Shown piece by piece: positions 35,014 through 46,865 of a stretch of DNA of 64,000 nucleotides. A program made the translations under genes and the position numbers. The notes under the pieces are model-generated. The model made no database searches and was not told the origin of the DNA. It was given only the letters and a program-made list of their open reading frames with translations. The stretch comes from Atherinomorus stipes (lineage: Eukaryota; Chordata; Actinopteri; Atheriniformes; Atherinidae), in contig JALJCO010008621.1 in assembly GCA_023101725.1 (NCBI GenBank), positions 2,649,001-2,713,000 on the forward strand. The letters are read 5' to 3'. How positions within the stretch are numbered: position 1 is the first letter of the stretch; every line of letters starts with the position of its first letter.

Positions 35014-36968
35014 TTAGTGGCAGAAGTTACGCTTGCTGGGCTGGTGAAGGAAGGTGTTTCTGGCATGCGCTGCATGGCGAGGGACCTGCTCCCTTGTGCG
35101 GTTTTGGCGTTGGATGTGGTTGCGGCTCAGATGGCGCCGCTCCATACGTGCTTTACAACGCTGGACCCTGGCCACTTGGGTGACCTTGGCCAGAGCTCCG
35201 GCCTGGGCAGCTGCTCCACGGCTCACCCTGGTGGGCATAGTGCTGCGGGTAGCAGGGACAGCAGGCTGTTCAGCCACTCTGCTGCAAAAGATGAGAAAAA
35301 AAAACATGGATTCTTTTCAGGTAAGGTGAAACAGCTGAGGGTTGAGTGCAGTATGCATTAATATTTCTCACCTCACACTGCTCGCCATACTGGCGATGCT
35401 TTCCTCTCCCACCATGGACAGGTTGCTGTTGGAGACCATGGACAGGTTGTTTGGGGAGACGTACACAGACATGCTGGGGTGCTCTATGAGCAGGTCTTCC
35501 ATCGGGCTGGCCTCCGCTGTAGCTCCCTCTGCAGTGAAACAGGGGGGAGGGGTGACAAACCAGCTCTCATCCATGCAGCCTCTCTCTGAGCCTGACCTAC
35601 TGGTACCCCCACTGCCCCCACACTCACTCCCAGAGCCTGGGGACATCGATGGGGTGGAGGAGGGCGTGGACAGTCTGGCCCGTCTTGGCAGGCTTACGGG
35701 TGTAGTGGCACCCATGTGAGATGGACTAACGCTTGGGCAAGATAGGGGGTCTGATGGCGCTGCTGCACCCTGTGCCCGATTTTTATGTGTCCTACGACGC
35801 TTGTGAGGCAGGTAGGGTACGGGGGCTACACACTCAGTCCTTGTGTGTGTATTTTGGTTATCTGACAGGTTACTGTCTGGGAATGATCGTGCCATCAGTG
35901 GAGTTCCCGTCACATTCTCCACCTGCATCATGCAGTCAGATTCTTCTGAGCGCATGGCAGGGATGAGATCAGGGAAAGGAAGACCAATTAAGACATATTT
36001 CAGATGGGAGGGGCAAGTTGCAAAAAAGTTTTTTTTTTGCAAATGTGGCAGATTTTTCAAGAAGCCATGCAGGATGAAGAGGGTCATTTTTAAGGGATCA
36101 CATACGCACGCGCACACATACCAGTAAAGGGAATGTAAGGGTTTTTTTCAAAAAAATTGGAAGGGAAGAAAAAGGGGAAAACACAAAACATAAAAGAGTC
36201 ACATCATTAGTTGTGCTGACCCTCTGAGGTTGCGATTATGTCAGTGACATAATGTTTGTCTTGATGCTGCCGAGAGGAATGTTTATGTTCTGCTGTCTTG
36301 CTGGCTCCCGAACAGGCACCAAAGCAAATTTCACACTCGGTTAAGTTTCTTTGTCATGATTACATCATAAACAAAGTGAAAGGAGATGAATGTTCACCAA
36401 TTTTTTATGCTTCCGCCATTTTACGGACGGCACTTTTGGCAACTGTATGGCACCAGTGTCGCTGTACCACACCCAGACTGATTCTTCACTCCACTCCATC
36501 ATCCCCATCCTTACCTCTACCACTCAAATGTTAGTCAGAATGGGCTCAATGCACAACTCCACCACTTCCTGAACTTAAGGGAGCTCCTTTGTTTCCTGTC
36601 TTTCATTACTGGACAAACTGATTCATCCAGGTGTGTCTGGCCAGTTACTGAGGTCAAACACACCTGGATTAATCAGTTTGTCCAGTAATGAAAGACAGGA
36701 AACAAAGGAGCTACCTTAAGTTCAGGAAGTGGTGGAGTTGTGTATAGAGCCCATTACACACATGCATGGGAGCATGCAGCTCAACTTTTCACAATGATGT
36801 AAAGTTAAAATCCCTCCAATCCAGTCCTCTGCTCTCTGACTTACCAGGCAGATTGACAAGCATCCATCCCTCCTCGTCGGCCTCTGTCACACACGGATTG
36901 GGTCCCTTCAGTTCAGCTGCTATCTCCTCTACCTCCCCAAACAGCAGGTTGCTAAGACGCTGAAACAT
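35014..36968 (-). CDS. tp53inp2: Tumor protein p53-inducible nuclear protein 2 (DOR)
   Basis: TP53INP2 shuttles between nucleus and autophagosome. It binds LC3/GABARAP to promote autophagy and coactivates nuclear receptors such as the thyroid hormone receptor. Coding exons (minus): 36845-36968, 35372-35945 and 35014-35281, totalling 966 nt or 321 aa, with consistent phases. Exon 1 starts MFQRLSNLLFG and holds the LIR/NES-type block EEGWMLVNL with Trp35 and Val38, in the position of the human W35-I38 LIR. Exon 2 holds the family signature DESWFVTPPPCFTAEG and PMEDLLIEHPSMSVYV. Exon 3 holds the basic C-terminal block NHIQRQNRTREQVPR and ends HQPSKRNFCH. It is about 100 residues longer than human TP53INP2, mostly in exon 2, which includes a basic PHKRRRTHKNR stretch that could be a nuclear signal. 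TP53INP1 is the alternative; the C-terminal ARVQRCKARMERRHLSRN fits INP2 better. Confidence 0.9.
36539..36755. mobile_element. Hairpin MITE, copy B, inside TP53INP2 intron 1
   Basis: This is the same family as 19677-19890: AATGGGCT at the left, AGCCCATT at the right, arms near 100 bp that pair almost perfectly, including TTTGTTTCCTGTCTTTCATT against AATGAAAGACAGGAAACAAA. Pairing between arms is slightly better than in copy A, suggesting a younger insertion. It lies between coding exons 1 and 2 and would be transcribed as a stem in the TP53INP2 pre-mRNA. Confidence 0.85.
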
Positions 36969-37215
36969 TGCTGCTTGTATTGAGTCTTGATGACTGTGGT
37001 GCGTTAAGTTGTACACAAAGAAAAAGCTATAGCTGCCTTTTGATTTTTTTTTTCAATGTATCAGTTGTTTTTTTAAGCTGTTCCTGCCTGATTTTTTTTC
37101 TTTGTAGTTTCTTGTTTCCACTTGAAGCCCCTTGCTTGTTCTTGGGTTTTACAAACAGAACTGAGCAGGCTTCTGTAGTGCAAATGTAAGGTTTCACTTG
37201 GTTTGGAACAAAGGC
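36969..37215 (-). other. tp53inp2: TP53INP2 5'UTR part of the first coding exon
   Basis: An acceptor (ctctctttctctctc...ctgcag) ends at 37216, giving an exon running from 37215 through the ATG at 36968 to the donor at 36844. This implies at least one upstream non-coding exon. Confidence 0.55.
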
Positions 37216-38484
37216 CTGCAGAGAGGAAGAGAGAGAGAAAGAGAGAGAAAGAAAAAAAAAAGCGATTAGTTGTAATAAAGAGACAAGGTGTCTCACTGTC
37301 AATGTATTCCTCTTAAAGTACACAAAAAGTATTAATTTGTAACAGCTTAGTCAGAGTATGCTGTATAAGAGTGTGAGCAATGTCTGTGGTAAGAGCTTTC
37401 TTAAGACACATTACATCAGTTTAAAACTTTCTGACTGAACTCAAACTAGTCTGTAATTCAATTGTGATATGTTGGCACATAGTGGCGCTGAAAACAGAAG
37501 CTCAACACAATGAGATAACTTGCAAATCAAACTTTCTGGGAGTCTTATGATGAACTTGGATGAGTTACTCAGCTCCATAAATAGATAGGCATATGATGTA
37601 GATTAGAATCTGTTACAAGAGACATAATTTTGGTAGCCTATTGGGAGCTTTTTGTGTCTTTTTGTATTCTAAGTAGCTCATCTATGTTTTTGTGGGCTTT
37701 GAATGCATTCTCATTAGTGGTAATATGGAAAATAAAAGAGGTGGAAGACACAGTCCAGGATACAATCATGGTACCATAAGCTGGAGATGGACTTGGCTCT
37801 AACTCAACATGTCATCTTAGCCAAGTTAAGTGTTTCTATGCCCTCAGGCTTATATTGTTAGTCTGAAAGTTTCATTTTAGCAGCTAAGTCTTTTCAGTCA
37901 CAAAAATTTGAGCTGTGATATTTTAGTGGTATGCTATATGATGGCAATCAGAAAGTGATGACCTACACTGAATTACACTGGTTGAGGAACACTGAGCATG
38001 TCATAATAAATGACACTGTGAAGGGAGAGTGACTTATGAAGAAAGAAATTAATCAGCAAGAAAGGAGCTGGTGGACAATGATAACCCTCCCTTCCCCCTT
38101 TAGATCTGGATAACCAATCAGCACAGTCCCAGGGCAGATGGAAAGGCCAGAGAGGAGGAAGAGGAGGAGGAGGTGACAGGATACGATACAAAGAGACAGA
38201 CTTTTGAAGCATCAAGCAGAGTGACCATGCACATGCTGAAATGCAGAGAAAGCCAGAAACACTGTGGAAGCAGCTGCAGGAAAGTGCCTGGCCTACATAT
38301 GAACATAATGATGTAATGTTAAGCAGATATTTCATCAGTCATTGCAACTTAAACAAGTCTCGACATGTTCAAAGGCCAGGTTTTATGTACTTAAACTCTG
38401 TAACTGGATGAGAAGTTATTACTTAAGAGATCGCAAATACAGTCCAAATGCAGCACTCATTACCCCTGCAAATCACTGACTAAC

Positions 38485-38523
38485 TTTAAATATGTCAGAT
38501 TAGTTAAATCTGACATATTTAAA
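38485..38523. repeat. Perfect short hairpin (17-bp arms, 5-nt loop)
   Basis: TTTAAATATGTCAGATT is followed by AGTTA and then its exact reverse complement. It is A/T-rich. No neighbouring repeat copy was found in the window. Confidence 0.85.
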
Positions 38524-40107
38524 AGCTAAATACGTCCCCCACCCCAGATGTCGTTCAGTGCACTAGTTTCAGAGTTCCTGATAAATTGACTTTGAAATGA
38601 TAACCCATTTCAGTCCATGACCTGCTGGATCTACAGCCGAATTTGCCCTTATGGCTCAAGTATTAGATCACTAAATATAAAACAGTACAAAAAATGAAAG
38701 AAATAAATGATAGTAAATGTACATGGAAATGTTTAACAATATGTGTAAAAGCCAAAGGATTGATAATGCAAATATTCAATAACAAAATATACGGATAATG
38801 GAAGACACATCTTGAATGTGATTATTATGAAATTTATTGTAAGTAATTTATATAAATATGCTCATTACTAAGAAATATATGCATGAGTGAATGTGTTTGA
38901 AAACTAAAGAAGCAATATCTATGTAGTGTGGATTGGCAAAATGATGGCAATGTGATGATGCTGTCCACTCTCAACACTGATATCTGTCTAAGGCATTCCC
39001 ATGGACACAAAGATTTAAGTCATAAGACCATGACAAAACATCTCAGCTAAACAACCTTTTTTTGGGAGAAAGCTTTTGGCTGCTTTGGACAAGCTCAGAC
39101 AACCACATAACACATACACATTCAGTAAGGAACAAATACAGTGTTTCTCTGATAAACTGATATTTTCAGTTTGGTGGTTGTAAATACTAATTCAGAGCAA
39201 TCTGACAGATAGAAACAGAGCTTTTGATTCTGAAATGAGACAACAGATAAGAACAGAAAACACTTAAATGTCTATTTGGATTATTACAGGACATCATATA
39301 AAATTGACTAATTATGCTTAATGTTATCTTTCATTAAAAAGAGCAGAAAATGATGCAAATACTGAGTTTATCTGAAAAGTGGTGTCAGAATAGATTATAC
39401 TTGTGTGACTAGACTATATTAGGCAATCTTGTTTGGTCATCTGCAGTTCCTTTTTCATTCCCCCATCACTGTTTTTCCTTGGTTCAGAGATGATTTGGAC
39501 ATGGTGAGTTTTGCTGTGATGTCAATGTTTGGCTTTGGGAATTCATCCATATTGTGATAGCTGTCTTGTTTTAAAGTCCTTGGCTTTTTCTTTTTTTCAC
39601 TTTTTTCCACTTATTTTATTGTTCTAAACATAGCAGGCTCCTTTCACTTGCATATATTTGGTTCATTCTTTTAAGACAATCATGACAGTTTTTTTTGTTT
39701 TGTTTGTTTTTGTTGTTGCAATGGCTATTAATTTTAGCACATATTTAAATAGGCCTAATATAATCACCTCCTTTCTAACATCTGGTTAGATAACGGGAAA
39801 TTAAATTAATTTTGAAATACAAGAATATGTATGTGGTGTCCACACATACACACACAGACCGCACACATACACAAATACACTGAAAAAGCTATTTAGGGGC
39901 CTGAAGGATTTATTTTGCACTTTGATTTAAATATAAACCTATATATAGAGTATAATAGGGTAAATAAAGGTTATATAACATGAAATGTAGGCCGGTGAAG
40001 ATTTTCAAGTGAGAGTTCCTTCTTTGGGTGGTGATCTGTTTGAGAAGTAGGAGGAGAGGAAAAAAGCAGGGTGGGCGGGGTTCCGCGAAATAAAAACAAG
40101 ACGACTG

Positions 40108-40120
40108 TGACGTAGCGTCA
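40108..40120. promoter_or_regulatory. Palindromic CRE-like site TGACGTAGCGTCA
   Basis: Two TGACG half-sites face each other with a 3-bp spacer, in a locally CpG-rich patch. ATF/CREB-type factors bind TGACG half-sites. Whether it works as a promoter element of TP53INP2 is inference. Confidence 0.35.
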
Positions 40121-41119
40121 CGGACGCTGACGAAGATCCCGAGCCTTTTGCGACCGGAGGAGAGAAAAAAAAAAGAAGAAAAAAGATAAGGTCTAACATC
40201 CAACATAGCGAGATAGATAATATGATCGCGTATCTGGAACCTGGTTTTGTTTCATCCTTGTCCGCATTTCTCACGCTGTGCTCATGACAGTATGACTGTT
40301 GCCAGTGTTTATTTGTGAAGTACCTCTATGAAACAATAAAGCTTCCCGCAACACTGTTTACGTTTCAAATACACGGATATATAAGATTTTTGACGGCAAA
40401 AACCTCAACCTCAACCTCATGTTATGGACAGCCGAGAGATAGACGACTATTTGTGTAGGTTATCCAGGTTAAACATGAATTATCCGTATAAGCTCAGCTG
40501 CAGGGTCAAAGCAATGACAGTTGTGGCTCAGCGACACTGCACGAAAAGACATCGACTGAATATTCCTATTGTAATAACAACGTAATGGTGATTACGCAGG
40601 GTGACACAAGTTATTCGCGAAAAAAAAACATCTCCTGAAAGAAATAAGCAGCTTCACAAAACACCAACATCCGCCATCGACTCCACATCAGCATTTGGTG
40701 CAATTTGCAAAACAACGGCTGCTGGCGTAGCAGGCTGGTGTCATTTTTCAGAATATCAGACGTCGAATCCGCCTACTTAAGCCTGTTTTATTTGGACTGC
40801 GATATTGCTTTCAGATCTCGGCCTATTCGTGTCCTAATAATAGAACATCACCAGTCAGTATAAAACACAGCAGCCAGAGACAGCCTCCAATATGTAATGG
40901 GTCACTGACCGACAAAGCAATGTAATTCCCTTAAAAAAGGTAGCCTACATATTCTTTGACTTCATAATGGCTTTTGGATGGTTGTCTAGCAAATATTTTC
41001 TGTGGATAAACATTTGAGGAATGCAGGAGATTCGTTGACAAAGATGTAGTCTGTGGATCACGGTTTGACAAGAGAGAACAACCAGAAATAGATGTGTTGA
41101 AAACTGAAGAGCAACTTAC

Positions 41120-41420
41120 CTGCCTTTGAAGTAGAATTCAAGTTGTAAACGAGATCTTACACACAGTAGAAACGACAACTCTTAAAGCATAGCTTTAGAT
41201 AGCCTTTAAGTGAGGTAGTTAAAACACTATTATACAAAAATAAAAGGCTTTCTTCTTAGAAGAAGGGCTTCGTGTAAAAATGTTACACTGATGGTTTCAG
41301 ATCATAACATTATCTGCAGCTTTCCCCCCCTCTTCTCTATTTTCTCCGCTGCAGAATTTCTTGTGTTTATTGCTGCCTCCAGCTGATCCTCGGATCAGTA
41401 TGTAGAACGTACAAAACAGC
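41120..41420 (-). promoter_or_regulatory. Possible TP53INP2 non-coding exon 1 and start region
   Basis: A good donor, CAAAGGCAG then gtaagttgct on the minus strand, lies at 41119/41120, 3.9 kb upstream of the 5'UTR acceptor at 37216. Upstream of it is a pyrimidine-rich stretch. This is the best candidate for the first exon, but only the splice signal supports it. Confidence 0.35.
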
Positions 41421-44035
41421 TGATTGTGAGATCACAACATTCCCAACTCCGCCCTTCAACCCGCCCACCCCACATAAACCAACCAATCAAAATATTACAC
41501 CCTGCCACTGCTCGGTCCTCTAGGCAACAGGGTGGGGGCTGGGTAGGATGAGCTGTCAACCTGCACCCAGATGGAAATGGTGACTGGTCCCCGATCAGCT
41601 TCCACATTCAATAGCTTCAGTGGTTAAGGAGCGGGACCCGGGGGTTGGTAAACTGACCCAGAGTCTGTTCACATATCTCCATCTACAACAAAACAGATGA
41701 AGAACTGTTGATAGCTAAGTGATTAAATTGTCAACATGATGCATGATTAAATTAATTCAGCTTGAGAATAAAGAGCAGGAGCTGTGTCAGTATATATAGC
41801 AGAGTAAAGTAAGTGTGGATCGTGTAAAAAACTGAAATAAACACCTCAATAATATTATGTTCATAGATATGCAAAACCATTAGACTGCAACACTTTAATT
41901 ATAGTATTCTTACTGAGTGTTGAACCCCTGGCCAAGTAAATATAACACTGGGTAAGTCATTTACTTTGCATAATTTCCTCATATGACAGGGTTATTTACA
42001 AGAACAAATACTAATCTTAGATAGTCAAACCAGTCAATGGTCATTTATGAAAGAAGACAAGTTCTCCTTGTCCAGTGATATTGGTGATGTCACTTTGAAT
42101 TTTGTATGTAAATAGCTCTCATCCCCATCCCCTTCAACATCACCAATTTCATTCTGCCTGGATGGGGTGGACCTAAATGTGCCTCTCAGTTCATATCAGC
42201 CAATCATATTTGTGATATCTGAATGCAGCATTTGAGTAGCCAATGAGCCTTCTAGAGGTTTAAAAAACACCCTGGTGGTCACTTCTGATCCCTGCAGTCA
42301 GTAAAGCTTTGAGAGTTTCCACTGCTTTTTATTGTTCCAGATTATGCAAACTGGTGACTGCTCACATAATCAAGCATGAGCTTATGCTCTTGGGCGTTGC
42401 ACAAGGTGAATAATAATTCTGTTTTTTCCCCTTTTGAAAATCCATAAAACATTATGCATCATCTGCAAGATTATACAGCTTGTTTGTATTGGTATCATAT
42501 GTTGATGTCTACATATATGTATGTACCTGCATGCTGCCAAGGACTGAAATAGAATGGAATCTTTAGTAAAATAGTAACCCACTGCATATTACATCACCCA
42601 GACAGTGTACACAGTGTGTAAATTATTGCTCTGTACTGTACAAGAGTCTAGTTTTATTCCTTGCCAAGTGAAACTGTGTTCAACAGGCACTATCATGATT
42701 ACATCAATCTTTTATGAGTTATAAAACTGGAATCAAAGAGAGTAGTCCAATTATTTGTCTTCTTTAACAACATGCCTTGAGTGCATGTTGCGCTTAATCC
42801 AGAGACCTTTTGCAAAGCACATGTACTCACTTTGCAGTCCATTACTTTGTTTAACACACCTTAGTATTTGATGGTAAACCTAAAATGTCATGTTATCTAA
42901 GACAAAAGAATGTACATGTAAGTGATGGAGCCATTGCTTTAAGGTATGAAAGGAAATTTCCACTGCAAACAAATTCACAACATCTCTAGATGTCTGTTAA
43001 TGAGTCATACTTCTCTGTATGTTCATTTTTCCAATATAGACTTTGACATTGTTATTATCCACACTGGTAAGAGTTGATAGCAAGAGTTCACTATGAGCTT
43101 TCGAAAGTCAGGATGATAAGGTTTCGGCCTATACAGTTACCAGGTGCTAGGCAACTCAATACACAAGTACACACATTCACCCTGCAGCGATGATGACACT
43201 CAAACTTCAATGACACACTGAACACAAACATTTAGCAAGAACAGGATGTACATTTGTGCTTCTGTTAATGTCCTTGCTATCAAACTAATCAGGAGAAGTA
43301 ACAGGCCTGGTCATGCCATTTTACTGTGAGCTGTCATGACAGTAGATACTTAATATTACACGAGACTCATCAGGATATTTGTAGCAATTATCCTGCAATA
43401 AATATTACCACAACAACATGTTTTACAAATAACCAGGGCCAGAATAACTTGAATAAAAGACCCAGAAACAGTATAGAGGATTCCTTTCTCCGTCTTCTTT
43501 CCTATTCCTCTGTCTGTGCTGCAGCGTTTACTGGGATTGTCTGGCTTCAAAGGATTCCCACAGTTTCCCAAGCTGGTTAAATAACTAGGTGAAAGGTTAA
43601 AGCGATGTCTGTCTTTTCTCTGACTGTGTTCATGATCATAGATTTAACATGCAGCTCTTGCTGAACCTGTCCTTGCTGTGGCAGACGCAGCTATTCAAGT
43701 CATGTGGAGGCCAATTAAACCTGCAGTCGTAAAAACAGTTCTTTTGTTTGCAGGTGAAGACAAGTTGACAAATCAGAGGCTTCACTTGTTGCCTGTCAAT
43801 CTAAAAAGAATCCGACAGAACAGGAGAGAAATGTTTGTAATGGGACAATGTTGCTTTCCTGTGTTTGAAACAAGACAGGAAAACATGAGTGCTTCAGGAA
43901 GACACAGTCTAGCCATGTAATTATTCTGGATCTTCACATGAGCTCTTCAGATCCAGGATCTGTCGTGTCACTGATATAAAACAAGTTTCTTGGCCTGCTC
44001 TCTTTCACATATGCAGTATTGCCAAAATTAGGAAC
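41420..44035. other. Intergenic, nothing recognised
   Basis: I saw no gene, RNA or clear mobile element in this stretch. Short open frames here have no family features and ordinary A/T-rich composition. Confidence 0.4.
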
Positions 44036-44039
44036 GTTC

Positions 44040-44830
44040 TGTCTCAGTGAAAAGTACAAAAACTCCTCCATTCATTTGTCACTTCGAGACTGGATAATCC
44101 TTACTATCGAGCTGTTCCGAGAAGCTCCTGGCAAATCCAAACTGATGCTGCAAAAATTCTGATGGAACCAGAAAGATTATTTTTCTTCAAATCTAGATTT
44201 TCTTGTCTGACTTGCTGTATTTTAGATTATTCTCAAAACTTCTTAAAAGCTCTTAATTAACAAGCTCCATCATATCTTGGAGATCTCATAGTTCCATATT
44301 TGCCAGAGAAGGCTTTGCTCTCAGACTGCAGATGTACCTGCAGTTTCCATTTTCCAAAAGCAGAATGAGAGGCAGAGCCTATAGTTATCTGCACCCTCTC
44401 TTGTATAACCAGCTCCAAGTATAGGTTCAGTAGGCAGACACCCTTCCTACTTTTAAGATTAGGCTTAAAACATTCCCTTTTTGATAAAGTCTATAGTTAG
44501 GGCTGGCTTGGGTGACCCTGGGCCATCCCTGAGGTGATAACACAAAAGATCTCTAGGCTATTGCAGGACTTCCTCTAACCCCCCAACTGGTTGAGGCAGA
44601 TGGCCGCCTTTCCTGAATCTGGTTCTGCTGGAGGTCTCTTCCTGTTTTGTCTCCTCTGTTGCCCGTCGCCATGTGGATGCTCAGATCAACAAATTAAATC
44701 AAAGGGAAGATGTTCTTCATTCAGCCAACTGTTCTTTTTGAAGAATGGATTAGCATAATATGAATACACTTAGAATTCAATGAATTAAACTGAATTCAAT
44801 TCTAAAGGATTTAACTGGACTGTTTCCAAG
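44040..44830 (+). mobile_element. Decayed LINE 3' end
   Basis: Broken plus-strand frames read like the end of a fish LINE ORF2: AAKILMEPERL, then NQAPSYLGDLIVPYLPEKAL and LLLRLKTFPFLIKS. This is followed by a non-coding tail with CTGGTTCTGCTGGAGGTCTC and TTCCTGTTTTGTCTCC, widely seen after fish LINE copies. Several stops and frame changes mark it as dead and 5'-truncated. Confidence 0.7.
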
Positions 44831-46508
44831 TGGGTTTTACTGAACTGCCTCAAGATTGTTTTTATTGCAATATGGTAGCCTATTATATAGATAAAGTGAA
44901 ATGAAGCTTAATTTAATGAAAAAGAATAGAAATACAGATTATATTTTCTTCAAATATAGTTAATGTAATCTAAATTCCCAAAAGATAATGGTTGGAATTC
45001 TGTTCAGTCACTATAATTTTAATTAACGTCCAGCATTTAAATGTCCCAACTCCTCTAGGGGCTGTATTTTTGTGCATCCTTCTTCTCTCAGGCCTCTCTT
45101 CTCATGAATTGCTGGCTGTTGAGTGATGATAAGACAGCAGCCCCCGAAGATACGAGGTGCATCTTGTGTTAGAGCCACCTCACGCTACCAGTAAAACAGC
45201 GATGCATACCTTAAAAGGACTGGACTGTATTTGAGGAAACAGATTTTAAGGGAACTTCTCCTTGTTTTCCCTTTTTTGTAACAAGCTGGTTGAAAGGATG
45301 AATATTTCCATTATGGTCTTTATACTTCTTTGCCAATGCAGACATGCAGTGTCAAATAAGAAGAAAACAAAACAAACAACAACAACAAAAGAAAAAAACT
45401 TAAAAAATTACACTTTTATATTTTTTTTTCATATTCAAATCTACATACAGAAATATTTGAAACCCAAACCAAGGTCAGAGCCAGTTCCTTGGATACAGTC
45501 CTCTATACCATTTGGACATCTGAGGCCTGAGATAAGGAATTCCCATCTCATATTGCATGCAGCTTGTCTGTGCATGTAACGCAGTTCCCAGATAACTCCC
45601 ACCATCACGTAACACTCCTCTAGTATTCCTTATTACTCAGCAAAGACTGGGTGATGGCTGTCTGTCACCAAACCCACACAACAACAGTTCAGCTAATATC
45701 AGTCTGTGTCACTCTCCTCTCCCTCGGCAGGCCCATGTGTCTGGTAGTACAGACACCCTTTGCCTTCCTCTCTTCAGCTCTCCTAAAACCTTCATGCCAT
45801 GTGTGCATCCCATGGGGTCTGTCCCTACAAGGCCAAAGCAAACAGGGTCTAGAAGCAGTGTCCTTGGCAAGGGTGCATGCACTGATAAACACAGCTCAAG
45901 TGAGGACAGACTGTGCTCTCCAGTGAGGACGACAGACCCTCATTCGTGCTCCCCTGGAGGATATTAAGTGAACTTAACGAGAGGAGCTATTTTAAATTCC
46001 CTGAGGATTAGGGTACCTTGGGTGAGTAGAAATTAGTGTCAGGCATAATGTATTAAAGTTCTCTGTCTTTCATCCCCATCAATTTTGTTATTGTTTTCTT
46101 CTTAGGGTGGGAGGAGGAGGCCCTCGCTCAGACAGATGTGTCCACTGCCTGGAAGCAAAACATGACCTGCAGGCTAAAAATAGCCCCAAGAAAGAATTTA
46201 ATCAAAACAAATAAATCTGAGCCACTTATGCAAACTTTTCTTTTCCATTCATCCAAACAACAGTTCAGAGTTAAAAATCTTGGATTTTTTTTATATTAAA
46301 AAAAAAGTACTACATAATGCACTTGGAAAAAAAGACAACAAATGAGACTGGGACAGAATGTGGAAACCAGGTAAAAATTGTGATCTGATATTACATAACC
46401 TGGGCTTAAGTCGGAACAAAAATAACTCACCAAACCTCATCTCCTTTAAAGAAACTCCTGTCAAATGATATTGCTATATATTAATATTCTCTCATAAACG
46501 AACAGGAA
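44830..46508. other. Intergenic, nothing recognised
   Basis: No supported gene. Open frames around 45262-45967 lack homology features that I can identify and have no splice or promoter context. Confidence 0.4.
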
Positions 46509-46580
46509 GGGGATGTAGCTCAGTGGTAGAGCGCATGCTTTGCATGTATGAGGCCCCGGGTTCAATCCCCGGCATCTCCA
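46509..46580 (+). tRNA. trnaA-TGC: tRNA-Ala (anticodon TGC)
   Basis: The 72-base sequence folds as a full cloverleaf. The acceptor stem GGGGATG pairs with CATCTCC (one G-T), with discriminator A. The A box is TAGCTCAGTGGTAGA, the anticodon loop is TTTGCAT with TGC, and the B box is GGTTCAATCCC. It is nearly identical to vertebrate tRNA-Ala-TGC. A T-rich Pol III terminator starts at 46583. No other tRNA was seen nearby. CCA is not encoded, as expected for a eukaryote. Confidence 0.97.
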
Positions 46581-46595
46581 CATTTTTTTTTTTTT
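46581..46595 (+). terminator. Pol III T-run terminator of the tRNA-Ala
   Basis: A run of more than ten T begins three bases after the tRNA 3' end, the usual RNA polymerase III stop. Confidence 0.8.
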
Positions 46596-46850
46596 CTCGT
46601 CTAAAAGTTTGTTATGGAATCTAGCAGAATTTGCCATTACAGTTTAGTTCTTCTCATAGACCGTAAATATAGAGATTATTCTGTTTTTATAACGGCCGCT
46701 GTCAACGCCAGTGTCTTTATTTTGTTCCATTAGAGTTCCCAGACGGGCTATTCTACGGCTCTCTTTCAGTTGTCCGTTTTATTATGTTTGACTGTCAGCA
46801 AGGTTACACAAAATTTACCGAGGCAAATAAATATAATCATGTGAAGGATG

Positions 46851-46865
46851 CCCCCCCCCCCCCCC
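46851..46865. repeat. Homopolymer run of 15 C
   Basis: An uninterrupted C15 lies in otherwise A/T-rich DNA. Its length in the assembly may be unreliable. Confidence 0.95.

Larger units (their letters stand above)
37216..41119 (-). other. Probable TP53INP2 first intron; no gene recognised
   Basis: This 3.9-kb stretch is A/T-rich and holds no supported coding exon. It contains a perfect 17-bp-arm hairpin at 38485-38523. A CpG-richer patch at 40030-40300 includes TGACGTAGCGTCA (40108-40120), an inverted pair of CRE half-sites, which may mark an alternative start region. Confidence 0.4.

Noticed and set aside
34897..35361. A plus-strand 154-codon frame
   Set aside because: It is antisense to TP53INP2 coding exon 3 and has no family features.
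45262..45967. Possible small genes near 45.3-46.0 kb
   Set aside because: No recognisable domain, splice context or codon bias; low-complexity starts.
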